Assembly: GCF_022760955.1 (NCBI RefSeq)
Contig: NZ_JAKTNU010000016.1
Span: forward strand, 1-42,565
Length of the DNA stretch: 42,565 nucleotides
Direction of reading: 5' to 3'
Source of the DNA: Thermus neutrinimicus
GTDB lineage: Bacteria > Deinococcota > Deinococci > Deinococcales > Thermaceae
Shown: positions 27,638 to 34,188 of the stretch, piece after piece
How the letters are laid out: every line of letters begins with the position of its first letter
How positions within the stretch are numbered: position 1 is the first letter of the stretch
Notes under the pieces: generated by a model
Seen by the model: the letters and a program-made list of their open reading frames with translations, nothing else
Database searches by the model: none
What the model was told of the DNA's origin: nothing
Translations under genes and position numbers: made by a program

Positions 27638-28324
27638 ATGCGGCGGACCACGCGGTACATCCTGGCCACCTCTAACCCCATGGGCGACCTCGAGGCCCTG
27701 GAGAAGCTGGTGAAGCTGGCCCCGGAAACGGGGGCGGACGCCCTCGCCCTGGTGGGCAACCTCATGCCCAAAACGGCGAAAAGCCGCGACTACGCCGCCT
27801 TTTTCCGCATCCTCGCCGAGGCCCATCTCCCCACCGCCTACATCCCCGGCCCCCAGGACGCCCCCATCTGGGAATACCTCAGGGAGGCCGCTAACATCGA
27901 GCTGGTGCGGCCCGAGATGCGCAACGTCCACGAGACCTTCACCTTCTGGAAGGGCCCCTACCTGGTGGCGGGCGTCGGGGGGGAGATCGCCGAGGACGGC
28001 GAGCCCGAGGAGGAGGAGGCCCTGCGCTACCCCTCCTGGGTGGCGGAGTACCACTTGAAGACCCTCTGGGACCTTAAGGACTACCCCAAGATCTTCCTCT
28101 TCTACACCAACCCCTACCACAAGGGCCTTGGGGAAGGGGGGTCCCACGAGGTGGCCCACCTGGTGAAGACCCACAACCCCCTCCTGGTGATCACCGCCGG
28201 CAGGGGCCAGAAGCACGAGATGCTGGGGGCAAGCTGGGTGGTGGTGCCGGGCGACCTTTCCGAGGGCGAGTACAGCCTCCTGGACCTGAGGGCAAGGAAA
28301 CTGGAAACCGGGAACGTGCGCTAA
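27638..28324 (+). CDS. Metallophosphoesterase-fold protein lacking metal ligands (TT1561-like)
   Basis: 228 residues with the calcineurin-like phosphoesterase strand order but every metal motif changed. D-x-H is replaced by SNPMGD (YILATSNPMGDLEALEKLVK), GDxxD by GNLMP (ALVGNLMPKTAK), GNHD/E by GPQD (AYIPGPQDAPIWEYLREAAN), the fourth-site His by FYTNPYHKG and GHxH by GRGQKH. I recall a T. thermophilus HB8 structural-genomics protein (TT1561) of equal length and similar sequence. It is probably a pseudoenzyme, perhaps a binding or regulatory partner of the flanking Hsp20 proteins. SD AGGAGGTGAGCT before ATG 27638. Confidence 0.8.
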   Translation: MRRTTRYILATSNPMGDLEALEKLVKLAPETGADALALVGNLMPKTAKSRDYAAFFRILAEAHLPTAYIPGPQDAPIWEYLREAANIELVRPEMRNVHETFTFWKGPYLVAGVGGEIAEDGEPEEEEALRYPSWVAEYHLKTLWDLKDYPKIFLFYTNPYHKGLGEGGSHEVAHLVKTHNPLLVITAGRGQKHEMLGASWVVVPGDLSEGEYSLLDLRARKLETGNVR

Positions 28325-28330
28325 GTACCT

Positions 28331-28356
28331 GGGGCCTCGCCTGAGGGCGGGGCCCC
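28331..28356 (+). terminator. strong hairpin between the phosphoesterase-like and second hsp20 genes
   Basis: GGGGCCTCGCC-tgag-GGCGGGGCCCC, an 11-bp stem with one T-G pair, then ACATCTTTCTT. The T tract is weak, so it may be a partial terminator or a 3'-end stabiliser within the operon. It starts 6 nt after the stop codon. Confidence 0.55.
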
Positions 28357-28381
28357 ACATCTTTCTTAAGAGGAGGTTAAG

Positions 28382-28795
28382 ATGCTGGAGAAACTTTGGC
28401 CCTTCGGTAGGAACCGGGTGCGCAAAGCCTTTGAGGAGGCCCTAGAGAAGGTTTTCAAGGAGGAGGGCGAAACCCTCGAGCCCCTCTCGGAGCTTTCCGA
28501 GCACGAGGACCACTACCTGTTGCGGGTGGAGGTCCCGGGCCTGGGCCCCGAGAACCTGGAGGTGCGCCTGGAAGGGGACCAGCTGGTGGTGGAAGGGGAA
28601 AAAAGGGAGGAAAAGCGCACCAAGCACCTTTCCGAGATCGTCTACGGGCGCATCTACCGCTCCTACCTCCTCCCCAAGGACGCCAAGAAGGAAGGTATCG
28701 AGGCCAAGCTGCGCAAAGGGGTGCTGGAGGTGCGAATCCCCCGGGAGACGCGCCCGCCCGAGCCCCCTGTGAAAATCCCCGTGCAGGAGGGGTAA
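28382..28795 (+). CDS. Small heat shock protein Hsp20 (second copy)
   Basis: 137 residues. N-terminal basic/amphipathic MLEKLWPFGRNRVRKAFEEA. Alpha-crystallin domain LSEHEDHYLLRVEVPGLGPE, LEGDQLVVEGEKREEKRTKH, LRKGVLEVRIPR; terminal VKIPV as the IXI-type motif. It differs clearly from the first copy (different N-terminus and domain sequence), so the two are not a recent duplication. SD AAGAGGAGG before the ATG. No clear promoter between it and the preceding hairpin. Confidence 0.96.
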   Translation: MLEKLWPFGRNRVRKAFEEALEKVFKEEGETLEPLSELSEHEDHYLLRVEVPGLGPENLEVRLEGDQLVVEGEKREEKRTKHLSEIVYGRIYRSYLLPKDAKKEGIEAKLRKGVLEVRIPRETRPPEPPVKIPVQEG

Positions 28796-28823
28796 AGGCC
28801 CCACCAACCCTGGGCCTTCCGCC

Positions 28824-29033
28824 TTGGAGCTCAAGCCCGTGCTGGACGCCCTAGCCTCCTTGCCTCCCTTGGACCTGGAGATCTCCGAGGACGTCCGCAC
28901 CCTGCTTCCCGAGGTGGCTGGAGCTTTGGTGGTGGCCTACGCCCGGGTTCTCAAGGAGCTAGACCCTAGGCTTAAGAACCCCCAGACCGAACACCATGAG
29001 CGGGCGGAGCGGGTATTTAACCTCCTTCTCTGA
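28824..29033 (+). CDS. Small unknown protein
   Basis: 69 residues from a TTG at 28824, the first possible start after the Hsp20 stop: MELKPVLDALASLPPLDLEI, SEDVRTLLPEVAGALVVAYA and RVLKELDPRLKNPQTEHHER. Predicted helical, soluble. I do not recognise it. There is no good Shine-Dalgarno, so the start is uncertain. The stop is 1 nt before the ATG of the PsiE-like gene. Codon use is like the neighbours, supporting a real gene. Confidence 0.55.
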   Translation: MELKPVLDALASLPPLDLEISEDVRTLLPEVAGALVVAYARVLKELDPRLKNPQTEHHERAERVFNLLL

Positions 29034-29034
29034 A

Positions 29035-29454
29035 ATGAGCCAGGACCTACTCCTTTCCCTCTACCGCCGGGCCACCCGCCTGGTCTTCAACCTGGTGGTG
29101 GTGGCCCTTCTCATCGGTCTCTTTGTGGGGGTGGGGCGCACCTTCATGGAGCTGGGCCTCACCTTGAGCGAGCCCACGGTGCGCCTGGGCCTTAAGGAGC
29201 TGGTCACCAACGTCCTGAGCCTGGTCATCGTTCTGGAGCTGGTACGGGTCTTCGTGGAGTACTTTGAGTTGGAAAGGGTGCGCCTCGAGGTCCTCCTGGA
29301 GATCGGCGTGGCCTTGGCCCTGCGGGAGCTTCTCCTCCTACTTTTCGCCGAGAAGCTCTCGGGCTTGGACCTTTTCTTCTGGACCCTGGGCATCCTAGCC
29401 CTGGTGGCCGGGCGGACCCTGGCGGTGCAGTTTTCCCCCAGGAGGCGACCATGA
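29035..29454 (+). CDS. PsiE-like (phosphate-starvation-inducible E family) membrane protein
   Basis: 139 residues with four hydrophobic segments: LVFNLVVVALLIGLFVGVG, LVTNVLSLVIVLELVRVF, LLEIGVALALRELLLLLF and LFFWTLGILALVAGRTLAV. Between the second and third is VEYFELERVRLEVLLEIGV, the region typical of PsiE proteins. The role of the family is unknown. The ATG at 29035 is preferred to the upstream GTG/ATG that overlaps the preceding gene. It overlaps the KhtT-like gene by 4 nt. Confidence 0.75.
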   Translation: MSQDLLLSLYRRATRLVFNLVVVALLIGLFVGVGRTFMELGLTLSEPTVRLGLKELVTNVLSLVIVLELVRVFVEYFELERVRLEVLLEIGVALALRELLLLLFAEKLSGLDLFFWTLGILALVAGRTLAVQFSPRRRP

Positions 29455-29924
29455 GGGTGGAGGAAGCGGTTCTTCCCGGCGTGGGGCGGAAGTACACCAT
29501 CACGGTGCAAAGCGGCGACCGAATCGTCATCGTGGTCCACCACTCGGGCAAGCGGGAGGTGCAGTACTTCGAGGCGGGGGAGGAGGACGAGCCCACCATG
29601 GCCCTGGACCTCACCGACGAGGAGGCCCGGGAGCTTGGGGCCATCCTGGCTGGGGTGCTCTTCCACCCCGAGGCGGTGGGGGACACCCAGAGCAAGCTTG
29701 GGCAGAAGGTCATTGAGTGGATCAAGGTCCTTCCCGGATCCAAGCTGGTGGGCAAGCGGGTGGGGGAGCTCGCCCTGCCCCCTGGGGCCCACCTCCTGGC
29801 TGTGGACCGCCCCGGGGCTCCCCTCATCCCTAACCCCAGCCCCGACACCCTCCTGGAAACAGGGGACACCCTGGTGGTGGCGGGAAACCGCGAGGCGGTG
29901 GAAGCCCTGAAGAGGACCCTCTGA
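29451..29924 (+). CDS. khtT: Cation/H+ antiporter regulatory subunit with TrkA-C (RCK_C) domain, KhtT-like
   Basis: 157-residue cytoplasmic regulator. The N-terminal domain VEEAVLPGVGRKYTITVQSG DRIVIVVHHSGKRE matches KhtT (LPGIG.RY ... GR.V.VV.H..GRRE), followed by LTDEEARELGAILAG. The C-terminal TrkA-C domain runs from about 90: VLPGSKLVGKRVGELALPPG, then PDTLLETGDTLVVAGNREAV. It has no NAD-binding RCK_N domain, as in KhtT. The stop overlaps the antiporter start by one base, so the two form a pair. Confidence 0.82.
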   Translation: MRVEEAVLPGVGRKYTITVQSGDRIVIVVHHSGKREVQYFEAGEEDEPTMALDLTDEEARELGAILAGVLFHPEAVGDTQSKLGQKVIEWIKVLPGSKLVGKRVGELALPPGAHLLAVDRPGAPLIPNPSPDTLLETGDTLVVAGNREAVEALKRTL

Positions 29925-31057
29925 TGCACCCTTCCGTGGAAGCCTTTGCCCTGGCCGCAGGGCTTTTAGCCCTGGGAGCAGCCTTGGTCCACCGCTTTGG
30001 CTTTCCCCCTCTGCCCATCTACCTCCTCACGGGGTTGCTGGTGGGGCAACGCCTGCCCGTAGAGGACCTGGAACCCCTACCCTCTCTAGGCCTCCTCCTC
30101 CTCCTTTTCTCCGTGGGGATGGAGTTCGGTCCCGACCGGCTTAGGGGGTTATCCGGAAAGGCTGTCCAGGCGGGTTTTTACGATGCCTTAGCCCTACCCT
30201 TGGGCTTCCTGCTGGGGCTTTTGGCAGGGCTAGACCTCCGCGGCGCCGCCCTGCTGGCCGGGGCCATCTACGTAAGCTCCAGCGCGGTGATCGTCAAGCT
30301 GATCATCGACCTGCGCCGGGCGGCCAACCCCGAAAGCGAGGTGGTCCTGGGGGTTTCCGTCCTCGAGGACCTGGTGATCCTGGTCCTCCTGGCCCTTCTG
30401 GGGGGCCAGGGGCTCCACGGCTTCCTCCTCAGCCTACTGCTGGCGGTGGTGTACCTGGGCTTGGCCCGTCTCCTTGGCCCCCACCTGGCGAAAGTCATGG
30501 AGGGACTCTCCGACGAGCTGGTCCTCCTCCTGGGGGCAGCCTTTACCACGGGGACAGCCCTGCTTTTCCAGATGGCCGGGGCCTCGGTGGGGCTTGGCGC
30601 CTTCTTGGCGGGAAGCCTGGCCGCCTCCTTGGGACTTCGCGAGCGGTTTGAACGGCTCTTCGGTCCGGTGCGAGACCTTGGGGTGGCCCTTTTCTTCCTG
30701 GTGGTGGGGGCTAGCGCCCGGGACCTTTTCCAAGGCCTGGCCCCGGCGGTGGTGATCCTGGCCCTTCTAGGCCTTTTGGTCAAGCTTCCCCTTAACTACC
30801 TGGGGGGTGCCCGGGCAGGGCTTTCCCGCAAGCGCCGGCTCTATAGCGCCCTTTACCTGGTACCCCGTGGAGAGTTCAACCTGGTCCTGGGTGCCCTGGC
30901 CCAGGCGCAAGGCTATCCCTTGGTGGCCCAAGTAGCGGTGCTCTTGGTGCTCCTATCCGTCCCCTTGGGGGCCCTCCTCATTCGCTTCGCCCCTGAGCTT
31001 GGCCGGCTCCTTCTGCGCGAGGCCCCAAAGCCCCGCCGCCCCGCCCGCTCCCATTAG
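29924..31057 (+). CDS. khtU: Monovalent cation/H+ antiporter, CPA2 family, KhtU-like
   Basis: 377-residue membrane transporter with about 12 hydrophobic segments, starting EAFALAAGLLALGAALVHRF and YLLTGLLVGQRLP. The half-helix region is YVSSSAVIVKLIIDL and the ion-site helix VLEDLVILVLLALLGG, with an ED rather than DD pair: the Asp is kept and preceded by Glu. The second half includes VALFFLVVGASARDLFQGLA and YLVPRGEFNLVLGALAQAQG. Paired with the KhtT-like subunit, it probably exports K+ or NH4+ in exchange for protons under alkaline or electrophile stress; substrate inferred only. Confidence 0.85.
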   Translation: MHPSVEAFALAAGLLALGAALVHRFGFPPLPIYLLTGLLVGQRLPVEDLEPLPSLGLLLLLFSVGMEFGPDRLRGLSGKAVQAGFYDALALPLGFLLGLLAGLDLRGAALLAGAIYVSSSAVIVKLIIDLRRAANPESEVVLGVSVLEDLVILVLLALLGGQGLHGFLLSLLLAVVYLGLARLLGPHLAKVMEGLSDELVLLLGAAFTTGTALLFQMAGASVGLGAFLAGSLAASLGLRERFERLFGPVRDLGVALFFLVVGASARDLFQGLAPAVVILALLGLLVKLPLNYLGGARAGLSRKRRLYSALYLVPRGEFNLVLGALAQAQGYPLVAQVAVLLVLLSVPLGALLIRFAPELGRLLLREAPKPRRPARSH

Positions 31058-31081
31058 GCCTGGCCCAGGCTCTTTCCCTGC

Positions 31082-31087
31082 TATATG
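31082..31087 (+). promoter_or_regulatory. -10 box before the Clp-fold protease gene
   Basis: TATATG, 8 nt before ATG 31096, leaderless spacing. A short 5-bp hairpin (GCCTG/CAGGC) followed by TCTTTCCC lies just upstream and may weaken read-through from khtU. Confidence 0.4.
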
Positions 31088-31095
31088 CTCTTCCC

Positions 31096-31929
31096 ATGGA
31101 AATCTTCTTCCAGCTTTTCTGGCTCTTCTTTATCCTTTCCGCCCTCACCCCCTATCTGCAGCAGCAGATGCTCCTCGGGGCCAGGGCCCGGAAGATCGCA
31201 GAGCTAGAGCGGAAGCGGCAAAGCCGGGTCATCACCCTCATCCACCGCCAGGAAGCCGTGAGCTTTTTGGGCATCCCCATCAGCCGCTTCATCAACATCG
31301 ACGACTCGGAGCAGGTCCTGAGGGCCATCCGCCTCACGGACAAGAACGTGCCCATAGACCTCATCCTCCACACCCCAGGGGGCCTGGTCCTGGCGGCGGA
31401 GCAGATCGCCGAGGCCCTCTTGCGCCACCCCGCCAAGGTCACCGTCTTCGTGCCCCATTACGCCATGTCCGGGGGAACCCTTATCGCCCTGGCCGCCGAC
31501 GAGATCGTCATGGACGAAAACGCCGTCCTGGGCCCCGTGGACCCCCAGCTCGGCCAGTATCCGGCGGCCAGCATCCTCAAGGTGCTGGAGAGGAAGCCCA
31601 TCCAGGAGATCGACGACCAGACCCTGATCTTGGCGGACGTGGCGGAAAAGGCCCTCAAGCAGGTGAAGGCCACGGTGAAAAACCTGCTTCTCAAACGCAT
31701 GCCCGAGGAGAAAGCGGAGGAGGTGGCCACCCTCCTCTCCCAAGGCACCTGGACCCACGACTATCCCATAGACGTGGCCCAGGCCCGGGAGATGGGCCTT
31801 CCCGTGAGCACGGAGATGCCCCGCGAGGTCTACGAGCTCATGGACCTCTACCCCCAGGCCCAGGGGGGAAAGCCCAGCGTCCAGTACGTGCCCGTACCCT
31901 ACCGCCACCAAGAACACGGGAGGCCTTAG
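31096..31929 (+). CDS. Membrane-anchored Clp-fold serine protease (SDH_sah family)
   Basis: 277 residues. N-terminal membrane helix EIFFQLFWLFFILSALTPYL, then a cytoplasmic basic helix ARKIAELERKRQSRVITLIH. ClpP/crotonase fold: PIDLILHTPGGLVLAAEQIA (HTPGG), HYAMSGGTLIALAADEIVMD with the likely nucleophile Ser125, and LGPVDPQLGQYPA, the signature of this family. The C-terminal half has THDYPIDVAQAREMGLPV, typical of SDH-type. Related to SppA/S49 peptidases and probably cleaves membrane or membrane-near proteins. One nucleotide-tight junction with the following rhomboid gene suggests a membrane proteolysis pair. Confidence 0.9.
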   Translation: MEIFFQLFWLFFILSALTPYLQQQMLLGARARKIAELERKRQSRVITLIHRQEAVSFLGIPISRFINIDDSEQVLRAIRLTDKNVPIDLILHTPGGLVLAAEQIAEALLRHPAKVTVFVPHYAMSGGTLIALAADEIVMDENAVLGPVDPQLGQYPAASILKVLERKPIQEIDDQTLILADVAEKALKQVKATVKNLLLKRMPEEKAEEVATLLSQGTWTHDYPIDVAQAREMGLPVSTEMPREVYELMDLYPQAQGGKPSVQYVPVPYRHQEHGRP

Positions 31930-32562
31930 GTGTTTCCCCTCTACGACATCAACCACGCCCGCAGGCCCGCCTTCGTGGTGAAGGGGCTGGTGTTAGCCAA
32001 CGCCCTGGTCTTCCTGTGGCAACTCTCCGTGGGTCTGGAGTGGTCCGCCCAGGCCTACGGCTTTGTCCCTGCCCTCTTCTTCCAGGATCCCCTCGGGCAA
32101 GGGTATCGCCTACTTACCAGCATGTTCCTCCACGGGGGTTTTTTTCATATCCTCTCCAATATGTGGTTCCTCTGGGTCTTCGGGGACAACGTGGAGGACC
32201 GCATGGGCCACGGGCGCTTCCTCGTTTTCTACCTCCTGGGGGGGCTGGCCGCTGCCTTGGCGCAGGGGCTTTTCTCCCTCAGCTCCCCCATCCCCATGAT
32301 CGGGGCCAGCGGGGCGGTTTCGGCGGTGTTGGGGGCGTATTATGTCCTCTTTCCCAGGGCCTACGTGGTCTCCGTGATCCTCCTCATCTTCCCCCTCTTC
32401 GTCACCTTCCCCGCGGGGTTCTACATAGGATACTGGGCCTTTCTTCAGCTCCTGCAGGGGCTTTTGGGCCTTCCTGGGGTGGCCTGGTGGGCCCACCTGG
32501 GGGGGTTCCTTTTCGGCGCCTTCATGGCCCGGCGCTTTGCCCCTAGGTGGCGGCGCTGGTAA
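31930..32562 (+). CDS. Rhomboid intramembrane serine protease
   Basis: 210 residues, six or seven membrane helices. GTG start directly after the preceding stop, with GGGAGG upstream. Catalytic dyad Ser127 (MIGASGAVSAVLGAYYVLF) and His189 (GVAWWAHLGGFLFGAF). HGGFFHILSNMWFLWVFGDN in helix 2 supplies the HxxxN oxyanion residues and GDNVEDRMGHGRF the L1-following loop; both are rhomboid hallmarks. Cytosolic N-terminus short (FPLYDINHARRP). Substrate unknown. Confidence 0.95.
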   Translation: MFPLYDINHARRPAFVVKGLVLANALVFLWQLSVGLEWSAQAYGFVPALFFQDPLGQGYRLLTSMFLHGGFFHILSNMWFLWVFGDNVEDRMGHGRFLVFYLLGGLAAALAQGLFSLSSPIPMIGASGAVSAVLGAYYVLFPRAYVVSVILLIFPLFVTFPAGFYIGYWAFLQLLQGLLGLPGVAWWAHLGGFLFGAFMARRFAPRWRRW

Positions 32563-32565
32563 ACT
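32560..32565 (+). promoter_or_regulatory. TAAACT -10 box overlapping the rhomboid stop codon
   Basis: TAAACT contains the TAA stop of the rhomboid gene and lies 7 nt before ATG 32573. No Shine-Dalgarno precedes that ATG. It is the same arrangement as at 16144-16149. Confidence 0.45.
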
Positions 32566-32572
32566 TTAGCCC

Positions 32573-33025
32573 ATGAAGGTAGACGAACTCATGACCCCAA
32601 ACCCCGACACCATCGGGCCAGAGGCCACCCTCGAGGAGGCCGCCCGGTACATCCTGGAGAAACGCTATGGTAGCCTTCCGGTGGTGGACCAAGAGGGGCA
32701 TCTGCTGGGGCTACTCCAGGTGGAAGAGCTCCTCCCCCACCCCGAGAACATCCCCTTCTCCGATGTGGAAGCCCTGCAGCTTTTCGGGGAGTGGGTGGAC
32801 GGGGATTTTTTGGAGGATATCTACCGGCGCTACCAGAAAACCCCGGTAAAAGCGGTTATGCGCACGGATATCCCCCGGCTGCATCCCGAGGATTCGGTGG
32901 GAAAGGCTTTGGAAACCCTCCTCACCAGCGAGGTACGCCACCTGCCGGTGGTGGACCAAGGCAATAGGGTGGTGGGCATCCTCACCCGAAGCGACTTCCT
33001 CAAGCTCATCCTGAGGAGGCGGTGA
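32573..33025 (+). CDS. CBS-domain pair protein
   Basis: 150 residues forming two CBS motifs and nothing else. The first is VDELMTPNPDTIGPEATLEE ... YGSLPVVDQEGHLLGLLQVE; the second is VKAVMRTDIPRLHPEDSVGK ... VRHLPVVDQGNRVVGILTRS DFLKLIL. CBS pairs usually bind adenine nucleotides. The stop overlaps the napA start (TGATG), so it may sense energy charge for the antiporter; this link is inferred from position only. Confidence 0.9.
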   Translation: MKVDELMTPNPDTIGPEATLEEAARYILEKRYGSLPVVDQEGHLLGLLQVEELLPHPENIPFSDVEALQLFGEWVDGDFLEDIYRRYQKTPVKAVMRTDIPRLHPEDSVGKALETLLTSEVRHLPVVDQGNRVVGILTRSDFLKLILRRR

Positions 33026-34188
33026 TGCACGGAGCCCAGCACATCCTAGAAGTTTTTTACCTCGTCCTCGCCACCCAAGTGGTGGCCTTCCTCTTCAAGC
33101 GCCTCAACCAACCTGTGGTCATCGGGGAGGTACTGGCGGGCGTTCTCATGGGCCCCGCCATCCTGGGGTGGGTGCACGAGGGAGAGATCCTGGAGTTCAT
33201 CGCCGAGCTCGGGGCCATCTTCCTCCTCTTCATGGTGGGGCTGGAAACCCGGCTTAAGGATATCCTCGCGGTGGGTAAGGAAGCCTTCTTGGTGGCGGTG
33301 CTGGGGGTAGCTTTCCCCTTCCTCGGGGGATACCTTTTCGGCCTCCAGATCGGCTTCGCCACCCTGCCCTCCTTGTTCTTGGGCACCGCCTTGGTGGCCA
33401 CCAGCGTGGGCATCACCGCCAGGGTGCTACAGGAGCTTGGGGTCCTTTCCCGCCCCTACGCCCGGGTGATCCTGGGAGCGGCCGTCATTGACGACGTCCT
33501 GGGCCTTATCGTCCTGGCGGTGGTGAACGGGGTAGCCAGGACCGGGGAGGTACAGATGGGGGCCATCCTCCAGCTGATCCTCCTATCCGTAGCCTTCGTG
33601 GGCCTGGCCGTGGCCCTCTCACCCCTCTTCTCCCGCCTGCCCTTAGAAAAACTCCCCATGGGGAGCCCCATGGGCTTCGCCCTGGCCTTGGGAATCGGCA
33701 TGGCCGCCTTGGCCGCCTCCATTGGCCTGGCCCCCATCGTGGGGGCCTTCCTGGGAGGGATGCTCCTTTCCGAGGTGCGGGAGAAGTACCGGCTGGAAGA
33801 GCCCGTGCTGGCCATAGAAAGCTTCCTGGCCCCCATCTTCTTCGCCATGGTGGGGGTACGGCTGGAACTCGCGGCCCTCATCTCTCCCGCCACCCTGGTG
33901 GCGGGCAGCGTGGTCACGGTCATCGCCATCCTGGGTAAGGTCCTGGGAGGCTTCCTAGGAGCCCTCACCCAAGGGGTGCGCTCTGCCCTCACCGTGGGAG
34001 TGGGCATGTCTCCCCGGGGAGAAGTGGGATTGATCGTGGCGGCCTTGGGGCTTGCGGCAGGGGCCGTCAACGAGGAGGAGTACGCCATCGTCCTCTTCAT
34101 GGTGGTCTTCACCACCCTCTTCGCCCCCTTCGCCCTCAAGCCCCTTATTGCCTGGACGGAAAGGGGCCTGCGCCAGGCTAAGGAATAG
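33025..34188 (+). CDS. napA: Na+/H+ antiporter NapA
   Basis: Electrogenic Na+/H+ exchanger of the CPA2 family, inner membrane, about 13 segments. With ATG 33025 the ion-site residues fall at Asp156-Asp157 (AAVIDDVLGLIVLA) and Lys305 (ILGKVLGGFLGA), the numbers used for the T. thermophilus NapA structures. This fixes the start over the GTG three bases upstream. N-terminus MHGAQHILEVFYLVLATQVV; 387 residues. Other conserved parts: NQPVVIGEVLAGVLMGPAIL and GMSPRGEVGLIVAALG. Translationally coupled to the CBS gene; convergent with the transglycosylase gene, 11-nt overlap. Confidence 0.97.
   Translation: MHGAQHILEVFYLVLATQVVAFLFKRLNQPVVIGEVLAGVLMGPAILGWVHEGEILEFIAELGAIFLLFMVGLETRLKDILAVGKEAFLVAVLGVAFPFLGGYLFGLQIGFATLPSLFLGTALVATSVGITARVLQELGVLSRPYARVILGAAVIDDVLGLIVLAVVNGVARTGEVQMGAILQLILLSVAFVGLAVALSPLFSRLPLEKLPMGSPMGFALALGIGMAALAASIGLAPIVGAFLGGMLLSEVREKYRLEEPVLAIESFLAPIFFAMVGVRLELAALISPATLVAGSVVTVIAILGKVLGGFLGALTQGVRSALTVGVGMSPRGEVGLIVAALGLAAGAVNEEEYAIVLFMVVFTTLFAPFALKPLIAWTERGLRQAKE

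Noticed and set aside
30999..32546. 515-codon plus-strand frame across the Clp-fold protease and rhomboid genes
   Set aside because: Runs out of frame through two well-supported genes and is Pro/Gly/Arg-rich throughout.
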